Positions 63,691 to 64,000 of a DNA stretch of 64,000 nt are shown here, piece by piece; position 1 is the first letter of the stretch, and the number at the start of each line of letters is the position of its first letter. The stretch is taken from the NCBI GenBank assembly GCA_033032865.1, contig JAWHQI010000001.1, positions 124,001 through 188,000 on the forward strand, given 5' to 3'. The DNA is from Dactylorhiza incarnata (Eukaryota > Streptophyta > Magnoliopsida > Asparagales > Orchidaceae). Under the pieces are notes generated by a model. It was not told the DNA's origin. It saw only the letters and a program-made list of their open reading frames with translations, and made no database searches. A program made the position numbers and the translations under genes.

Positions 63691-64000
63691 TCAGTCAAAC
63701 CTCTCTCTCTCTCTCTCAATGTCCCCTTCTATCTCCTACATTCGAAGGCCTTCCCTTCTTAGCTGAGCAAATGGGTACACCATAGAGAGAGAAATTGAAG
63801 GATTCTATGAGGGCCAAAATCCAACTCCAGACATATACCGTACAAGGAAGTTCTCACCATTTCATGACTATCCTCCTATTTCTAATTCTAGTATCTGAGT
63901 TCTTGCTCCCAAAAGCTACTATTGTTTTTAGAACTCGAATTCCACAGGCAATACAATACTCGACAAAAATCCAGATTGTGGCAAATCTACTAAACACAAT
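63691..64000. other. Sequence after the Reina-like element, no gene
   Basis: It includes a short CT repeat at 63701-63718. No coding motif or recognisable repeat. Confidence 0.5.

Overview
This window is nuclear DNA of a flowering plant (probably a eudicot with a large, repeat-rich genome; the species cannot be named from sequence alone). The evidence is a spliced chloroplast-protease gene with GT-AG introns, an Au-type tRNA-derived SINE, and plant LTR retrotransposons of the SIRE-like Ty1/copia and Reina-like chromovirus (Ty3/gypsy) types. Only one host gene is recognisable. Almost everything else is transposon, much of it nested.

Host gene: the 5' two thirds of ClpR1, a non-catalytic subunit of the plastid Clp protease core, runs on the + strand in five exons (26773-27049, 45827-45942, 46067-46267, 46374-46478, 46618-46680). 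All junctions are GT-AG and the reading frame is kept. Intron 1 is 18.8 kb and holds a SINE, two Ty3/gypsy remnants, a SIRE-like copia element, a copia gag remnant and a foldback element. The last exons are not visible, so intron 5 either continues past the window end (more than 17 kb) or the gene is cut off.

Layout left of ClpR1: 1-3400 is repeat debris with a possible non-autonomous DNA transposon. 3600-6600 is a decayed LINE split by a solo LTR (3845-4963). 7625-14045 is a gag-only Ty3/gypsy element with hairpin repeats in its LTRs, a nested solo LTR (8183-10134, target duplication CGTCC), and 88-bp and 45-bp tandem arrays between gag and the 3' LTR. 15874-24982 is a complete but pol-less copia element (target duplication TGTTA).

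Layout right of exon 5: three consecutive foldback elements built from tRNA-like arms (47512-48466), an internally deleted chromovirus relative (48704-51106, target duplication GACTG), a short copia LTR (51307-51485), then two Reina-like chromoviruses in divergent orientation (52630-57976 minus, target duplication AAAAC; 58114-63685 plus, target duplication TATTA). The plus copy is one frame broken by only three stops.

The most interesting shared signal is that several unrelated LTR families each carry their own cluster of short CpG-containing palindromes, usually between the LTR start and a TATA-like box. In two copia elements the same family-specific motif also occurs inside the element, in one case just upstream of a second, env-like ORF. 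This pattern resembles the element-specific motif arrays recognised by transposon-encoded anti-silencing or regulatory proteins, but that function is only inferred here.
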